Counted from the first letter of the stretch, positions 16,330-25,520 are shown. The stretch: DNA of 64,000 nucleotides from JBHIDJ01 sp046760105 (GCA_046760105.1 JBHIDJ010000002.1:1-64000), one strand, 5' to 3'. Notes: generated from the letters alone by a model not told the origin. Translations and numbers: made by a program.

Positions 16330-17518
16330 GGTACTTTTCCGCTATATGCTGAATCAATGCGCGCGCGAGCCGGGCCTTATGTTGCCGAGGTAACGCGATG
16401 CTCCCATGCTTATCGACAAGAAGCAGGCGGTTGTGGTCCGATTCAAATCCTTCGTTCTGCACACTGACGTCATTGGCGGCTATCAGGTCAACACCCTTCT
16501 TGGATAATTTCGCGCGCGCGCGAGTTTCGAGCGCCTCGGTCTCAGCGACAAAACCCACCGTGAACGGTGCAGGCGACAGCGCCGTCACCGCTGCGAGGAT
16601 GTCCGGGTTTTTGACGAGTTCGATGGTCATAGTGTCCGCCCGTTTTTTTATTTTGTGCGCCGCCGCGCTTGCCGGACGATAGTCAGCCACAGCGGCGACA
16701 GCGATGAAGATATTTATATCGTGGATACGTGCATGGACCGCCTCATACATGCCCTGCGCACTAGTCACGCGCACCGTTGTTGCACGTTCGGGGTCCGCCA
16801 AGCTTGTCGGGCCGGAGATAAGCGTCACGCGTGCGCCTGCCTCGGCCGCGGCTTCGGCGACCGCATAACCCATTTTGCCTGAGCTGCGGTTCGTGATCCC
16901 ACGGACGGGGTCGAGCGCTTCCCATGTTGGCCCCGCGGTGACCATGACTCGCAGGTCAGCCAACACGCCGGTTGCGAAGAGCTCGGTCGTTAGCGTGACG
17001 ATTTGCGTCGGCTCTAGCATGCGCCCCGGGCCGGTCTCATCACATGCTTGTGCCCCTTCTGCGGGCCCGAAAATTCGAATACCGTTCTTTTTGACGGTGG
17101 CCAAGTTGCTCTGTGTAGCCCGGTTTTCCCACATCTGCCGGTTCATGGCGGGTGCCAATGCGACCGGCGCTTCTGTGGCGATACAAAGCGTGCTGAGTAG
17201 ATCATCCGCACGACCGTGGGCCACCTTGGCAATGAAATTCGCACTCGCTGGCGCAACAAGCACACAATCAGCCCAGCGCGCGAGCTCGATGTGACCCATG
17301 CCTGACTCGGTTTCGGCGTCGAGCATGTGCAGGTGCGCAGGGTTACCACTGACCGCTTGCATCGTCAGTGGGGTAATAAACTCGGTGGCAGCGTGTGTCA
17401 TAACGACACGGACCTCGGCGCCAGCATCGCGCAGACGGCGGGCGAGATCGGCGCTTTTGTAGGCGGCGATACCACCGGTAATGCCCAGCACAAGGCGTTT
17501 ATTGACGAGCGATGCCAT
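16286..17518 (-). CDS. coaBC: Bifunctional phosphopantothenoylcysteine decarboxylase/synthetase
   Basis: Carries out two steps of coenzyme A synthesis: ligation of cysteine to phosphopantothenate (CoaB) and decarboxylation (CoaC). The N-terminal flavoprotein half has TGGIAAYKSADLARRL and the APAMNRQMW active-site segment; the C-terminal synthetase half has the NRSSGKMG signature and LIAANDVSV. I use ATG 17518 (MASLVNKRLVLGITGG), giving 410 residues; the longer frame reaches into the divergent radC leader. Confidence 0.95.
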   Translation of the reverse strand: MASLVNKRLVLGITGGIAAYKSADLARRLRDAGAEVRVVMTHAATEFITPLTMQAVSGNPAHLHMLDAETESGMGHIELARWADCVLVAPASANFIAKVAHGRADDLLSTLCIATEAPVALAPAMNRQMWENRATQSNLATVKKNGIRIFGPAEGAQACDETGPGRMLEPTQIVTLTTELFATGVLADLRVMVTAGPTWEALDPVRGITNRSSGKMGYAVAEAAAEAGARVTLISGPTSLADPERATTVRVTSAQGMYEAVHARIHDINIFIAVAAVADYRPASAAAHKIKKRADTMTIELVKNPDILAAVTALSPAPFTVGFVAETEALETRARAKLSKKGVDLIAANDVSVQNEGFESDHNRLLLVDKHGSIALPRQHKARLARALIQHIAEKYHAKGTAQDTRLAHR

Positions 17519-17573
17519 GTGGTACAGTTTACTTGTCCCCTGCCACATGACACAAACTCACACGGAGTCTTGC

Positions 17574-18248
17574 ATGTCAATAGCCGATTGGCCCGCAGAC
17601 GAGCGACCCCGAGAAAAACTCCTGCAGCGCGGGCCGGAATCCCTTTCCGACGCGGAACTCTTGGCCATATTCTTGCGCACTGGTGTTTCCGGGAAGAGTG
17701 CGGTCGATCTGGCGCGCGAGCTGCTTACTCGGTTTGGCAGTCTCCGGGAGCTGCTTGTCGCGGAGCGCGATGCGTTTTGCTCGACGCCCGGCCTTGGACA
17801 AGCGAAGTATGTGCAACTCCAGGCGGCAGTGGAAATGAGTCGCCGCCATTTAGGCGAGACGCTGCAGCGGGGACGCATGCTTGCTTCGCCCAGGGATACA
17901 GAGATGTACCTGCACGCGCGGCTTGGTGATCGTGAGCAAGAGGTTTTCTGCTGTTTGTATCTCGATAACCGTCATCGCGTGCTGGCGTTCGAGGAGCTGT
18001 TCCAGGGTACGATAGATGGCACAGCCGTGTATGCCCGCGAAGTCGTCAAGCGCGCACTTTTCCATAATGCAGCGGCGGTTATTCTTGCCCATAATCACCC
18101 GTCTGGCGTGGCCGAGCCCAGCCAAGCGGACCAAATATTAACCGCGCGGCTGAAGGAGGCACTTGCTCTCGTTGAGGTACGTGTATTGGATCACTTCGTC
18201 ATTGGGGATAGGCAGATGGTCTCGTTCAGCGACCGGGGGCTCATATAG
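17574..18248 (+). CDS. radC: RadC family JAB1/MPN domain protein
   Basis: A 224-residue RadC protein with an N-terminal helix-hairpin-helix-like region and a C-terminal JAMM metalloprotease-like domain, HNHPSGVAEPSQAD at 173-186. The start MSIADWPADERPREKLL matches relatives and has CGGAG upstream. Despite its name, a direct DNA repair function has not been established for RadC. The gene lies between coaBC (divergent) and rpmB, the usual gammaproteobacterial position. Confidence 0.95.
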   Translation: MSIADWPADERPREKLLQRGPESLSDAELLAIFLRTGVSGKSAVDLARELLTRFGSLRELLVAERDAFCSTPGLGQAKYVQLQAAVEMSRRHLGETLQRGRMLASPRDTEMYLHARLGDREQEVFCCLYLDNRHRVLAFEELFQGTIDGTAVYAREVVKRALFHNAAAVILAHNHPSGVAEPSQADQILTARLKEALALVEVRVLDHFVIGDRQMVSFSDRGLI

Positions 18249-18267
18249 AACTGCAGGCGGGTACCCC

Positions 18268-18290
18268 TTGACATATAATTTTGGTATAAA
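18268..18290 (+). promoter_or_regulatory. Promoter-like element upstream of rpmB-rpmG
   Basis: The sequence holds TTGACA (18268-18273), TATAAT (18274-18279) and TATAAA (18285-18290) within 23 bases. The -35-like TTGACA is only 11 bases from the second -10-like hexamer, so the precise pairing is unclear, but the AT-rich cluster directly before the ribosomal protein genes is a good promoter candidate. Confidence 0.45.
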
Positions 18291-18342
18291 GCAGCGCCAG
18301 CTTTTTTCGAAGCTGCAGTAGCTATCTTAGGGAGTAACGAAA

Positions 18343-18579
18343 GTGGCTAAAGTGTGTCAGGTCACCGGCAAGCGCGCCATGAGCGGCCATCACGTGTCAC
18401 ATGCCAATAATAAGACCAAGCGTCGTTTTCTACCTAACCTCCATGATCGGCGTCTGTGGGTGGAGAGCGAGAAGCGTTGGGTGCGCTTGCGGGTGTCAAG
18501 CCAGGGCCTGCGCATCATTGACAAGAAGGGTATCGACGCTGTGCTCGCCGAGATGCGCGACCGTGGCGTAAAGGTGTAA
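18343..18579 (+). CDS. rpmB: 50S ribosomal protein L28
   Basis: A 78-residue large-subunit protein. It begins with GTG, preceded by AGGGAG about eight bases upstream, and gives MAKVCQVTGKRAMSGHHVSH, the standard L28 opening; the body RRFLPNLHDRRLW is equally diagnostic. It is followed 25 bases later by rpmG, its regular operon partner, and a strong terminator after that. Confidence 0.97.
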   Translation: MAKVCQVTGKRAMSGHHVSHANNKTKRRFLPNLHDRRLWVESEKRWVRLRVSSQGLRIIDKKGIDAVLAEMRDRGVKV

Positions 18580-18604
18580 TGCAGTTGACGTGAGGTGGCC
18601 TACG

Positions 18605-18766
18605 ATGGCTGTACGTGAGAAGATCAGACTCGTTTCTAGTGCTAATACTGGGCATTTCTATACGACGACAAAGAATAAACGCAAGATGCCCGAGAAGTTG
18701 GAGGTCAAGAAGTTCGATCCGGTCATTCGTAAGCACGTGATCTACAAAGAGGCCAAAATCAAGTGA
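18605..18766 (+). CDS. rpmG: 50S ribosomal protein L33
   Basis: A 53-residue protein, MAVREKIRLVSSANTGHFY followed by TTKNKRKMPEKLEVKKFDP, typical of L33. It is the Cys-free type that does not need zinc, since no CxxC pair is present. GAGGTGG lies eight bases upstream of the ATG. It is the second gene of the rpmB-rpmG operon and is followed by an intrinsic terminator. Confidence 0.97.
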   Translation: MAVREKIRLVSSANTGHFYTTTKNKRKMPEKLEVKKFDPVIRKHVIYKEAKIK

Positions 18767-18790
18767 TTGGCTATTGTGTTTGGGGTTATC

Positions 18791-18822
18791 AACAATGCCC
18801 GGCATAGCCGGGCATTGTTTTG
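18791..18822 (+). terminator. Rho-independent terminator after rpmG
   Basis: A perfect 13-base-pair stem (AACAATGCCCGGC pairing with GCCGGGCATTGTT) closes a three-base loop ATA and runs into TT, with the AT-rich base of the stem forming a T-tract. It lies 24 bases after the rpmG stop codon. Confidence 0.92.
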
Positions 18823-18883
18823 CTGTAGGTGCTAACGACGACGTTGAGCACCGCATGGTCTATGCTTTTCAGTAGGCGCCGCT

Positions 18884-19555
18884 ATGTACAAGCACTTGTT
18901 TTTATGGCATAAATATAGTGCTGTCGTGCAGTCACTACAGGATTCAGCCGTGTATGCGTTAAGTCAGCAGGTATTGCGAACTGATGTCTCGGGAATGCCA
19001 CTCGAATGGATAGACTTTCGGGAAGCGGTTCGTGTTTACCATTTGGGACAGGTTGTGTACACGTGCGGCGTGCTGTTATACCGGGTGCGCGGCGGTTACA
19101 ACGCAATCAGCGGACGGCGCAGCGTCGTTGAGGTCAACAGCATTGTCGCCACGCACGGCGACACCCATGCGCTGCTGAAGGCGCGCGAGCACTACGTACC
19201 CCCTTTGAGTAACCGGGCCTTGTTCGCCCGCGATGCCCATCTGTGCATGTATTGTGGGGGCCAGTTTCCGGCGCGCGGACTCTCTCGCGATCACATCAAG
19301 CCGCTGAGCATGGGCGGTACCGACACCTGGAATAACGTCGTCACCGCCTGTCGGCGATGCAACAATCACAAGGCCGGTCAAACACCCGAGCATGCAAGCA
19401 TGGAGCTACTGGCCGTGCCTTTTGTGCCGACGCACGCCGAGTACGTGTTCCTGCAAGGCAAGCGCGTCTTGGCCGATCAGATGGAGTTCCTGCTGGCGCA
19501 TTTTCCGCGCACAAGTCCGTTACATCAACGCCTGTCAAAGACAATCGAGAACTAG
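18884..19555 (+). CDS. HNH endonuclease domain protein
   Basis: A 223-residue protein with a single zinc-ribbon HNH domain: C121 and C124, then SRDHIKPLSMGG (His137), N150/N151, and C156 and C159. It belongs to a widely conserved stand-alone proteobacterial family, with the MPLEWIDFREAVRVYHLGQVVY segment before the HNH domain. There is no intron, intein or restriction partner around it, so a homing or restriction role is not supported. Its substrate is unknown. Confidence 0.85.
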   Translation: MYKHLFLWHKYSAVVQSLQDSAVYALSQQVLRTDVSGMPLEWIDFREAVRVYHLGQVVYTCGVLLYRVRGGYNAISGRRSVVEVNSIVATHGDTHALLKAREHYVPPLSNRALFARDAHLCMYCGGQFPARGLSRDHIKPLSMGGTDTWNNVVTACRRCNNHKAGQTPEHASMELLAVPFVPTHAEYVFLQGKRVLADQMEFLLAHFPRTSPLHQRLSKTIEN

Positions 19556-19599
19556 TGACAGGCGCGGGTTACGCCTTGTTAATTGCAAACGGGGTATGC

Positions 19600-20793
19600 T
19601 CAAGCCCCGGCGTGGGCGACGGAATAGGTGCGAAGCTTGTGGGAAAAGTCGCGCAGCGCCTGAATGCCTGTTGCCTCGGCCTGCCGACACCACTCTTCCA
19701 ACGCTTGCAGTAACGGCTCGGGGCTCACAGCCGAGCGCTCCCAGATATCTTGGAGCTTTTTCTTCATGGCGTACACAGTCTCTAGCGGTTTGTTAAGCTC
19801 CAACGCCTGTGTCAACCACTTGCGGCTGGCTTCATCGAGCAAGATTCCCTCTCGAATCAGGGAGCGCTTGGCGCGTTTGAGCATTAACCAACCTTCCATG
19901 TCAGTCGAGCTCGCCTTTTTTAGTTCCTCGCGGTAAACGCGTTTCATGACATCGTGGCCGAAGCGAGCCATGACTTGGAAGCGGTTGGCGATAACCGCCT
20001 TGACCGTCTCGAGATCGCAGGTCTGTTTGTCAGCGACAAATGCTGGCTTCGGTGGCACCTTTTTGACCGTCGCGAGTCCCAGCTTTGTCAGTACGCGCAC
20101 GTATATCCAGCCGAGATCGATCTCCCACCACTGCGTGGAGAACTTGGCAGAGCTTGGATAGGTATGGTGATTGTTGTGCAGTTCCTCCCCACCGATGATG
20201 ATACCCCAGGGAACGATATTGCGGCTGGCATCGGCGAGCTCAAAGTTACGATAACCTGCCCAGTGTCCGATACCGTTGATGACACCAGCGGCCCAGAATG
20301 GCTGCCAGAGCACTTGCACGAGCCAGATGAGTACTCCCGCGATGACGCCGAATAGTAGGAGATCGATCACCAGCATGATAGATATGCCCAGCCATTCGCA
20401 CCGTGTATATACGTGCCGCTCCAGCCAGTCGTCCGGGGTGCCGTGGCCGTACTTCGGCAGTGTTTCCGGGTCGCGCGCGGCTGCACGATAAAGGAACACA
20501 CCAAGCCATAGTACCCTGTTGATACCCACCTGCTGGGGGCTATGCGGGTCTTCCGGAGTTTCAACCTTGGCGTGATGTTTGCGATGAACCGCAACCCACT
20601 GCTTGGTGATGGTACCGGTGGTCAACCACAACCAGAAGCGGAAGAAGTGGCTTGCGGCGGGGTGTAGATCAAGAGCCTTGTGGGCTTGATAGCGGTGCAG
20701 ATAGATCGTAATGCTGGCGATCGTGATGTGCGTTAAACCAAGGGCGGTTAGCGCATAGCCCCACCAGGATAGCTCAATCAGGCCTGCAAACAT
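19600..20793 (-). CDS. Acyl-CoA/fatty acid delta-9-type desaturase
   Basis: A 397-residue membrane di-iron desaturase. The three histidine boxes are HRYQAH (33-38), HRKHH (70-74) and HNNHH (206-210), and hydrophobic segments lie before the first box and around 138-175. It introduces a double bond in acyl chains and so adjusts membrane fluidity. The C-terminal third (from about 250) is a hydrophilic extension seen in the bacterial DesA-like group. The enzyme would need an external electron donor, which is not encoded nearby. Confidence 0.9.
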   Translation of the reverse strand: MFAGLIELSWWGYALTALGLTHITIASITIYLHRYQAHKALDLHPAASHFFRFWLWLTTGTITKQWVAVHRKHHAKVETPEDPHSPQQVGINRVLWLGVFLYRAAARDPETLPKYGHGTPDDWLERHVYTRCEWLGISIMLVIDLLLFGVIAGVLIWLVQVLWQPFWAAGVINGIGHWAGYRNFELADASRNIVPWGIIIGGEELHNNHHTYPSSAKFSTQWWEIDLGWIYVRVLTKLGLATVKKVPPKPAFVADKQTCDLETVKAVIANRFQVMARFGHDVMKRVYREELKKASSTDMEGWLMLKRAKRSLIREGILLDEASRKWLTQALELNKPLETVYAMKKKLQDIWERSAVSPEPLLQALEEWCRQAEATGIQALRDFSHKLRTYSVAHAGA

Positions 20794-21092
20794 GAATGCG
20801 ATATCCCCCTCGCAGTGCGTCTGTATGGTGTCAGTATAGTCAACGGCGGATAAGGACTATAGTTATGTTTTTCTGTGTGTCGGGGTAGCTGATCATTAGT
20901 CCCACGATCTATTCTAACGAGATTAGGTGCCTGCGTGAACCGCCATCAGGTCAGCACCGGTAAACGCTGTCCGTTTGTGGGCACTGCAACATGTGCCCAG
21001 CGCGCTTGCACGCGAGGCGGGTCCCAGGATGAGTAAACCGCACCCGTGTGCCGATCCCCTGAGGTTTGGATTACCACGACGGAGGCAAGCAC
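20794..21092. other. Intergenic region without a recognised gene
   Basis: Nearly 300 bases between the divergent desaturase and Nudix genes. Both promoters must lie here, but I see no convincing -35/-10 pair, no structural RNA and no repeat. There is no open frame with a credible start and ribosome-binding site. Confidence 0.5.
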
Positions 21093-21533
21093 TTGGCGAG
21101 ACCGGTCACCCCGCTATTGGCGGTAGACATCATCATCGAGTTTGTTGACCGGCCCGGGCGGCCGATCATCCTGATTTGGCGCAAATACCCGCCGTCGGGC
21201 TGGGCACTGCCGGGGGGTTTTGTGGATGTTGGCGAGACAGTAGAGGCGGCCGCCGTTCGGGAAGCCCGCGAGGAGACGACGCTCAATGTGACGCTTAAAG
21301 CCCTGCTGGGATGCTATTCGGATCCCCACCGAGACTCCCGGGGTCACACCGCCTCTCTGGTGTTTATCACCGAGGCGCGCGGCGACCCGCAGGCACGCGA
21401 CGATGCGGCGGCGCTCGAGATCTTCGCGGCTGATGCGCTTCCCGCTGAGCTCGCGTTCGATCATGCGCAGATCCTGGAGGATTATCTGCGCTATCGTGAG
21501 ACAGGCGCAGGGCCGGCACCGCTGATGCCTTGA
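21093..21533 (+). CDS. Nudix hydrolase
   Basis: A 146-residue Nudix protein. The box GGFVDVGETVEAAAVREA continues REETTLNV and holds the catalytic glutamates of GX5EX7REUXEE. I choose the TTG at 21093 because GGAGG stands seven bases before it and the product opens MARPVTPLLAVD, as in relatives; a TTG at 21066 would add nine residues. The substrate, probably a nucleoside diphosphate derivative, cannot be read from sequence. It converges on purN. Confidence 0.88.
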   Translation: MARPVTPLLAVDIIIEFVDRPGRPIILIWRKYPPSGWALPGGFVDVGETVEAAAVREAREETTLNVTLKALLGCYSDPHRDSRGHTASLVFITEARGDPQARDDAAALEIFAADALPAELAFDHAQILEDYLRYRETGAGPAPLMP

Positions 21534-21554
21534 GCGCGCACCACCGGGCTGATC

Positions 21555-22214
21555 TCAGGCCGGCTGTGGATTAACCAGCCCCTGCTCAGGACGCAGCTCG
21601 CCGTCTAGCAGAACCCGTCCACCGTGTATCTGCAGCCGTCCCTCGGCGAACCAACGGATCGCTTGTGGGTAAATGCGATGTTCTTGTTTGAGGACACGGT
21701 CGGCGAGTGCCTCGGGCGTATCGCTTGCGTGCACGGGCAACACGGCCTGAATAATGATCGGACCCGCATCGAGCGCAGCCGAGACGAAGTGCACGGTCGC
21801 GCCGTGTTGTGTGGCGCCGCTCTCAAGCGCCCGCGCATGCGTGCCGAGCCCCGGGAATTCCGGCAGTAGCGATGGGTGTATGTTCATCAGGCGTCCCGCG
21901 TAGTGATTAACAAAAGCCTCACCTAACACACGCATGAAGCCCGCCAGCACCACGAGTTGCGGGGCGTATTCGTCTATGAGTTGCATCAACGCGTGGTCGT
22001 AGTCGGCACGGCTGGCAAATGCTCGATGATCGAGCACACCTGTCGGGATACCAGCGTTACGCGCACGCACGAGGCCGTACGCATCGGATTCATTGCTGAT
22101 GACAGCGCGGATTGTGATTGGCAGTTGTCGTGTACTCGTTTGATCGATAATGCTTTGCAGATTGCTCCCCCGTCCGGAAACCAACACGACCGTGGGTAAG
22201 CGCTGCCGACTCAT
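21555..22214 (-). CDS. purN: Phosphoribosylglycinamide formyltransferase
   Basis: Transfers the formyl group of 10-formyltetrahydrofolate to GAR in de novo purine synthesis. The 219-residue protein has the substrate loop SGRGSNLQ near the N-terminus, the catalytic NIHPSLLPEFPG segment and the ALDAGPII aspartate region. Its start overlaps the purM stop by ATGA, so the two are coupled, and they catalyse nearby steps of the pathway. Confidence 0.96.
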   Translation of the reverse strand: MSRQRLPTVVLVSGRGSNLQSIIDQTSTRQLPITIRAVISNESDAYGLVRARNAGIPTGVLDHRAFASRADYDHALMQLIDEYAPQLVVLAGFMRVLGEAFVNHYAGRLMNIHPSLLPEFPGLGTHARALESGATQHGATVHFVSAALDAGPIIIQAVLPVHASDTPEALADRVLKQEHRIYPQAIRWFAEGRLQIHGGRVLLDGELRPEQGLVNPQPA

Positions 22215-23254
22215 TTTATGACCACCCGTTCATCGTCGACCTGGGTTGACGTGCGACCGATAACGAACGCGGTCTCGCTCGATTGCTGCAATACGTCAAG
22301 CGCGTGTTGTTTGTTCGCTGCGCTCACAACCACGACCATACCGATGCCACAGTTAAATGTCCGGTACATCTCGGCGTCTTCGATATTGCCATTATCCTGG
22401 AGCCAATCGAAGATCGCCGGGCGTGACCAGCGGCGTGGGTCAATGACGGCACTAATGCCGGCGGGTAGGACGCGCAGAAGATTGCCCGCGAGCCCACCGC
22501 CCGTGATGTGGGCCATGGCATGTACCGGGAGCGCCTGCGTCAAGCGTAGCAGCGGCTGCACATAGATCCGCGTCGGTGTCAGCAACACCTCACCGAGGGG
22601 ACGGTGGTCAACCGATTCGTCCAGCGACACACGACGCGTTTCGATGATCTTTCGGATGAGCGAATAACCGTTCGCGTGCGTGCCGTCGGAGGCAATCCCT
22701 ACCACGATGTCATTTGCGGTGACCGCGGATCCATCGATAATTTTGGTGCGTTCAACCACACCGACTGCAAACCCTGCAAGGTCGAAGTCAGCGTCGGCAT
22801 ACACACCCGGCATTTCCGCGGTCTCGCCGCCGATCAGCGCCATCCCGGCGAGACGACAGCCGGTGCCGATGCCCTCGATGATGGCGGTTGCGATACTGGT
22901 ATCGAGGTGCCCAGTGGCGAGGTAGTCAAGGAAGAACAGGGGCTCGGCGCCTTGGACGATAATGTCGTTGGCGCACATCGCCACAAGGTCGATGCCGATG
23001 GTGTTATACCGATTCAGCTCAATTGCAAGCTTAAGTTTTGTGCCGACGCCATCCGTGCTGGCTACCAGCACGGGTTGCTGGTAGCGCTCCGTCGGGAGCT
23101 GAAAACAACCGCCAAACCCGCCAAGCTGACCGAGCACGCCGGGACGGGCGGTTGCCGCCGCAATCGGCTTAATGGTTTCGATCAGGGCGTCGGCCGCGTC
23201 TATATCGACGCCAGCAGCACGATAGGTTAAGGAGGTTGTGCGGGATTTGCTCAC
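22211..23254 (-). CDS. purM: Phosphoribosylformylglycinamidine cyclo-ligase
   Basis: Closes the imidazole ring to make AIR from FGAM with ATP. From a GTG at 23254 the protein is 347 residues, the normal length, opening MSKSRTTSLTYRAAGVDIDA. It contains the ATP-binding STDGVGTKLKLA and the GGETAEMPG loop. A longer open frame extends 64 codons upstream but does not resemble the family. It is first in a purM-purN operon and divergent from the CDP-alcohol phosphatidyltransferase gene, a familiar gammaproteobacterial arrangement. Confidence 0.96.
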   Translation of the reverse strand: MSKSRTTSLTYRAAGVDIDAADALIETIKPIAAATARPGVLGQLGGFGGCFQLPTERYQQPVLVASTDGVGTKLKLAIELNRYNTIGIDLVAMCANDIIVQGAEPLFFLDYLATGHLDTSIATAIIEGIGTGCRLAGMALIGGETAEMPGVYADADFDLAGFAVGVVERTKIIDGSAVTANDIVVGIASDGTHANGYSLIRKIIETRRVSLDESVDHRPLGEVLLTPTRIYVQPLLRLTQALPVHAMAHITGGGLAGNLLRVLPAGISAVIDPRRWSRPAIFDWLQDNGNIEDAEMYRTFNCGIGMVVVVSAANKQHALDVLQQSSETAFVIGRTSTQVDDERVVIK

Positions 23255-23451
23255 GTAAGCCTTTGCGATAGAAGAACCTATAGTAGGACGCCCCCTCAAG
23301 AGTGTAAACCTTGACTTCAAACGTGCGCTTGCATAGCGTGCGCCGATGGCGGGCAAGATGCCGCTATTGCATAGCGTTTTGGCGGGTACGCGCAGGCGCA
23401 CGTGCGTGATCTTGTCTGCCCCGTATTGTTCTGGATAAATGCGCACTGAAG

Positions 23452-24024
23452 ATGAGATTACATTATCTGCCGAATGCGATAACGCTGTTTCGTATTGGCC
23501 TGGTTCCGGTATTTATCTTGGCGCTGGAAGCAGGTAATTATGTGGAGGCGCTGGTTGTGTTTGTCCTAGCCGGTCTATCCGACGGTTTAGATGGATTTAT
23601 TGCCAAGCGCTATAACCTAGTCACGCGGCTGGGCACGATCCTCGACCCGCTGGCGGACAAAATTCTGTTGGTCAGCGCCTACATCATGTTAACGATACTG
23701 GGCCACTTACCACTCTGGCTGGTCCTCACCGTGGGTTTTCGCGACCTGATGATTGTCGCCGGTTACCTGATCTACACTTCGCTGATAGCTTCCGTGCAAA
23801 TGCCCCCGACCTATCTGAGCAAATTTAACACTTTCTTGCAGCTTGCCTTGGTCATCGTAATTCTGGTAACACAGGCGAGTTTTCTACCTTTGTCCAAGCT
23901 CGTATATTACCTGGTCTATGCGGTATTCTTGACGACCGTCGGCAGCGGTTTGCATTACCTTTGGATCTGGGTGGTCAAGCGAGAGCCCGAGACGGCACCC
24001 ACGTCGAAACAAACCGGCGAATAG
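23452..24024 (+). CDS. CDP-alcohol phosphatidyltransferase family protein
   Basis: A 190-residue multi-helix membrane enzyme (about five to six hydrophobic segments) of the PgsA type. The active-site motif SDGLDGFIAK then G and D-x3-D (LDPLADK) fits DG-x2-A(R/K)-x8-G-x3-D-x3-D, with Lys in the position usually occupied by Arg. It would exchange an alcohol for CMP on a CDP-lipid, for example making phosphatidylglycerol phosphate or a cardiolipin-type product. The exact alcohol is unclear. It precedes hda, as in many gammaproteobacteria. Confidence 0.85.
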   Translation: MRLHYLPNAITLFRIGLVPVFILALEAGNYVEALVVFVLAGLSDGLDGFIAKRYNLVTRLGTILDPLADKILLVSAYIMLTILGHLPLWLVLTVGFRDLMIVAGYLIYTSLIASVQMPPTYLSKFNTFLQLALVIVILVTQASFLPLSKLVYYLVYAVFLTTVGSGLHYLWIWVVKREPETAPTSKQTGE

Positions 24025-24073
24025 CCGATAGCAGCGAACCTAATCGGTGTTCCGCCCCTTGGCGTGCTACCCC

Positions 24074-24784
24074 ATGAAGCAGCAGCTTCCGCTTAATAAC
24101 ATAAGGCTCAAAGACAGCGCGTCGTTTGATAACTTCTATGCCACGTGCAACCGCGAACCGGTCGAGCAGCTCATCAAAACCGTCCGCACTGTGGTTGATG
24201 GGCAACGAGCTAAAGAGCGACTGCTCTATTTTTGGGGTGAGGCTGGTTCGGGCAAGACACATCTTCTGCAAGCTGCTTGTCAGCTGGCGCAAGCACAGGG
24301 CGAGGCGCGGGCGGCCTATATACCGCTTGCCGAGTGCGCGCGACTGTCCCCTCAGATTCTGGAGGAGTTAGAAAACGTCACCTTCGTGTGCATCGATGAT
24401 TTGCGTCATGTCTGCGACGACCTGGCGTGGGAGACGGCGCTGTTCACGCTGTGTGAGCGGTCGCGCAGTCACGCGCGCGTATTGATTGTCGCGGACCGCA
24501 TGTCTCCCATGAATCTTGGACTGAAAATGCCTGATCTGACAACGCGCCTGTCTTGGGGCCTTGTGTATCAACTGCAACCATTGACGGAGCAGGCAAAGCT
24601 CGCTGCCATTCGTCTGCGCGCGCGCAATCGCGGCTTTGAGATGTCAGAAGACGTTGTGCGCTACGTACTGAGGCGTTATCCCCGTGATACTCGATCACTC
24701 TTTGATCTGTTGGAACGTATCGACCGGACGTCGCTTGCGCGCAAACGGCGCGTCACGATTCCCTTCATTCGCGAGCTTGAGTGA
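24074..24784 (+). CDS. hda: DnaA regulatory inactivator Hda
   Basis: A DnaA-like AAA protein that, bound to the sliding clamp, stimulates hydrolysis of DnaA-ATP after initiation. The 236-residue protein has a QQLPL clamp-binding-like motif at residues 3-7, Walker A GEAGSGKT at 55-62 and a Walker B region VCIDDLRH. The ATG at 24074 is chosen because it places the clamp motif at the extreme N-terminus; an upstream frame adds nine unrelated residues. It lacks the DnaA DNA-binding domain. Confidence 0.92.
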   Translation: MKQQLPLNNIRLKDSASFDNFYATCNREPVEQLIKTVRTVVDGQRAKERLLYFWGEAGSGKTHLLQAACQLAQAQGEARAAYIPLAECARLSPQILEELENVTFVCIDDLRHVCDDLAWETALFTLCERSRSHARVLIVADRMSPMNLGLKMPDLTTRLSWGLVYQLQPLTEQAKLAAIRLRARNRGFEMSEDVVRYVLRRYPRDTRSLFDLLERIDRTSLARKRRVTIPFIRELE

Positions 24785-24808
24785 TGCGATGGCGGCCATG
24801 AGCGGCGC

Positions 24809-25417
24809 TCATGAGTCTGGCCGGTTCGTCAACAGGGCCTTGGCTACCTGCGCCAGGCGCGTACCGAGCGCTTGGCACAGTGCCTTCTCGTCGGCACTCA
24901 ACGGCTTGTCACTGTCGACGCCGCCGACGTGACTCGCTCCATAGGGCGTGCCGCCGGTGGTGGTATGCATAAGCGCAGGCTCGCTGTAGGGTAGACCAAC
25001 GATGACCATACCGTGGTGCATAAGTGGCAGCATCATGGACAGTAATGTCGTTTCTTGTCCGCCATGCATGCTGGAGGAGGCGGTAAAAACGGCGGCGGGT
25101 TTGCCAGCGAGATTGCCCGATAACCACAGCGCGCTAGTGCTGTCTATGAAATGCTTCAACGGTGCTGCCATGTTGCCAAAGCGTGTGGGACTGCCGAGCG
25201 CCAAGCCGGCGCATTCCTTAAGGTCGTCAAGGGTTACGTACGGTGCCCCTTGATCGGGAACGCTGTTCGCGGTAGCGATCGTGGTGGGTGAGACCGCTGG
25301 GACAGTGCGCAGGCGCGCCTGCATAGGCTCGACTTTGCCGATGCCACGCGCGACATGTTGGGCCATTTCCGCTACCCCACCGTAGCGGCTGAAGTACAAG
25401 ACGAGGATGTCGGTCAT
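24809..25417 (-). CDS. wrbA: NAD(P)H:quinone oxidoreductase, WrbA family
   Basis: A 202-residue flavodoxin-fold FMN enzyme performing two-electron reduction of quinones and protecting against oxidative stress. FMN-binding elements are the N-terminal VLYFSRYGGVAEMAQ loop, the GSPTRFGNMAAPLKHFID region and SSSMHGGQETT. The TTGGTPYGASHVGG stretch is typical of WrbA. It converges on hda; a short CATGAGC/GCTCATG hairpin (24797-24813) spans its stop codon. Confidence 0.94.
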   Translation of the reverse strand: MTDILVLYFSRYGGVAEMAQHVARGIGKVEPMQARLRTVPAVSPTTIATANSVPDQGAPYVTLDDLKECAGLALGSPTRFGNMAAPLKHFIDSTSALWLSGNLAGKPAAVFTASSSMHGGQETTLLSMMLPLMHHGMVIVGLPYSEPALMHTTTGGTPYGASHVGGVDSDKPLSADEKALCQALGTRLAQVAKALLTNRPDS

Positions 25418-25520
25418 GAATTAACCAAAGGGCCGTATGGAGATGGTTCGCCCCCGAATCCGGCCCGTAGAACGCCATGAAAATGCGGGTTTCTTGGCAC
25501 TACGTTCCCGACGAGCTTTC

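Noticed and set aside
18884..19555. HNH protein as a homing endonuclease or defence nuclease
   Set aside because: No intron, intein, methylase or toxin-antitoxin partner nearby; it fits a common stand-alone proteobacterial family.
23255..23446. 64-codon N-terminal extension of purM
   Set aside because: Not similar to the family; the GTG at 23254 gives the normal length and opening.
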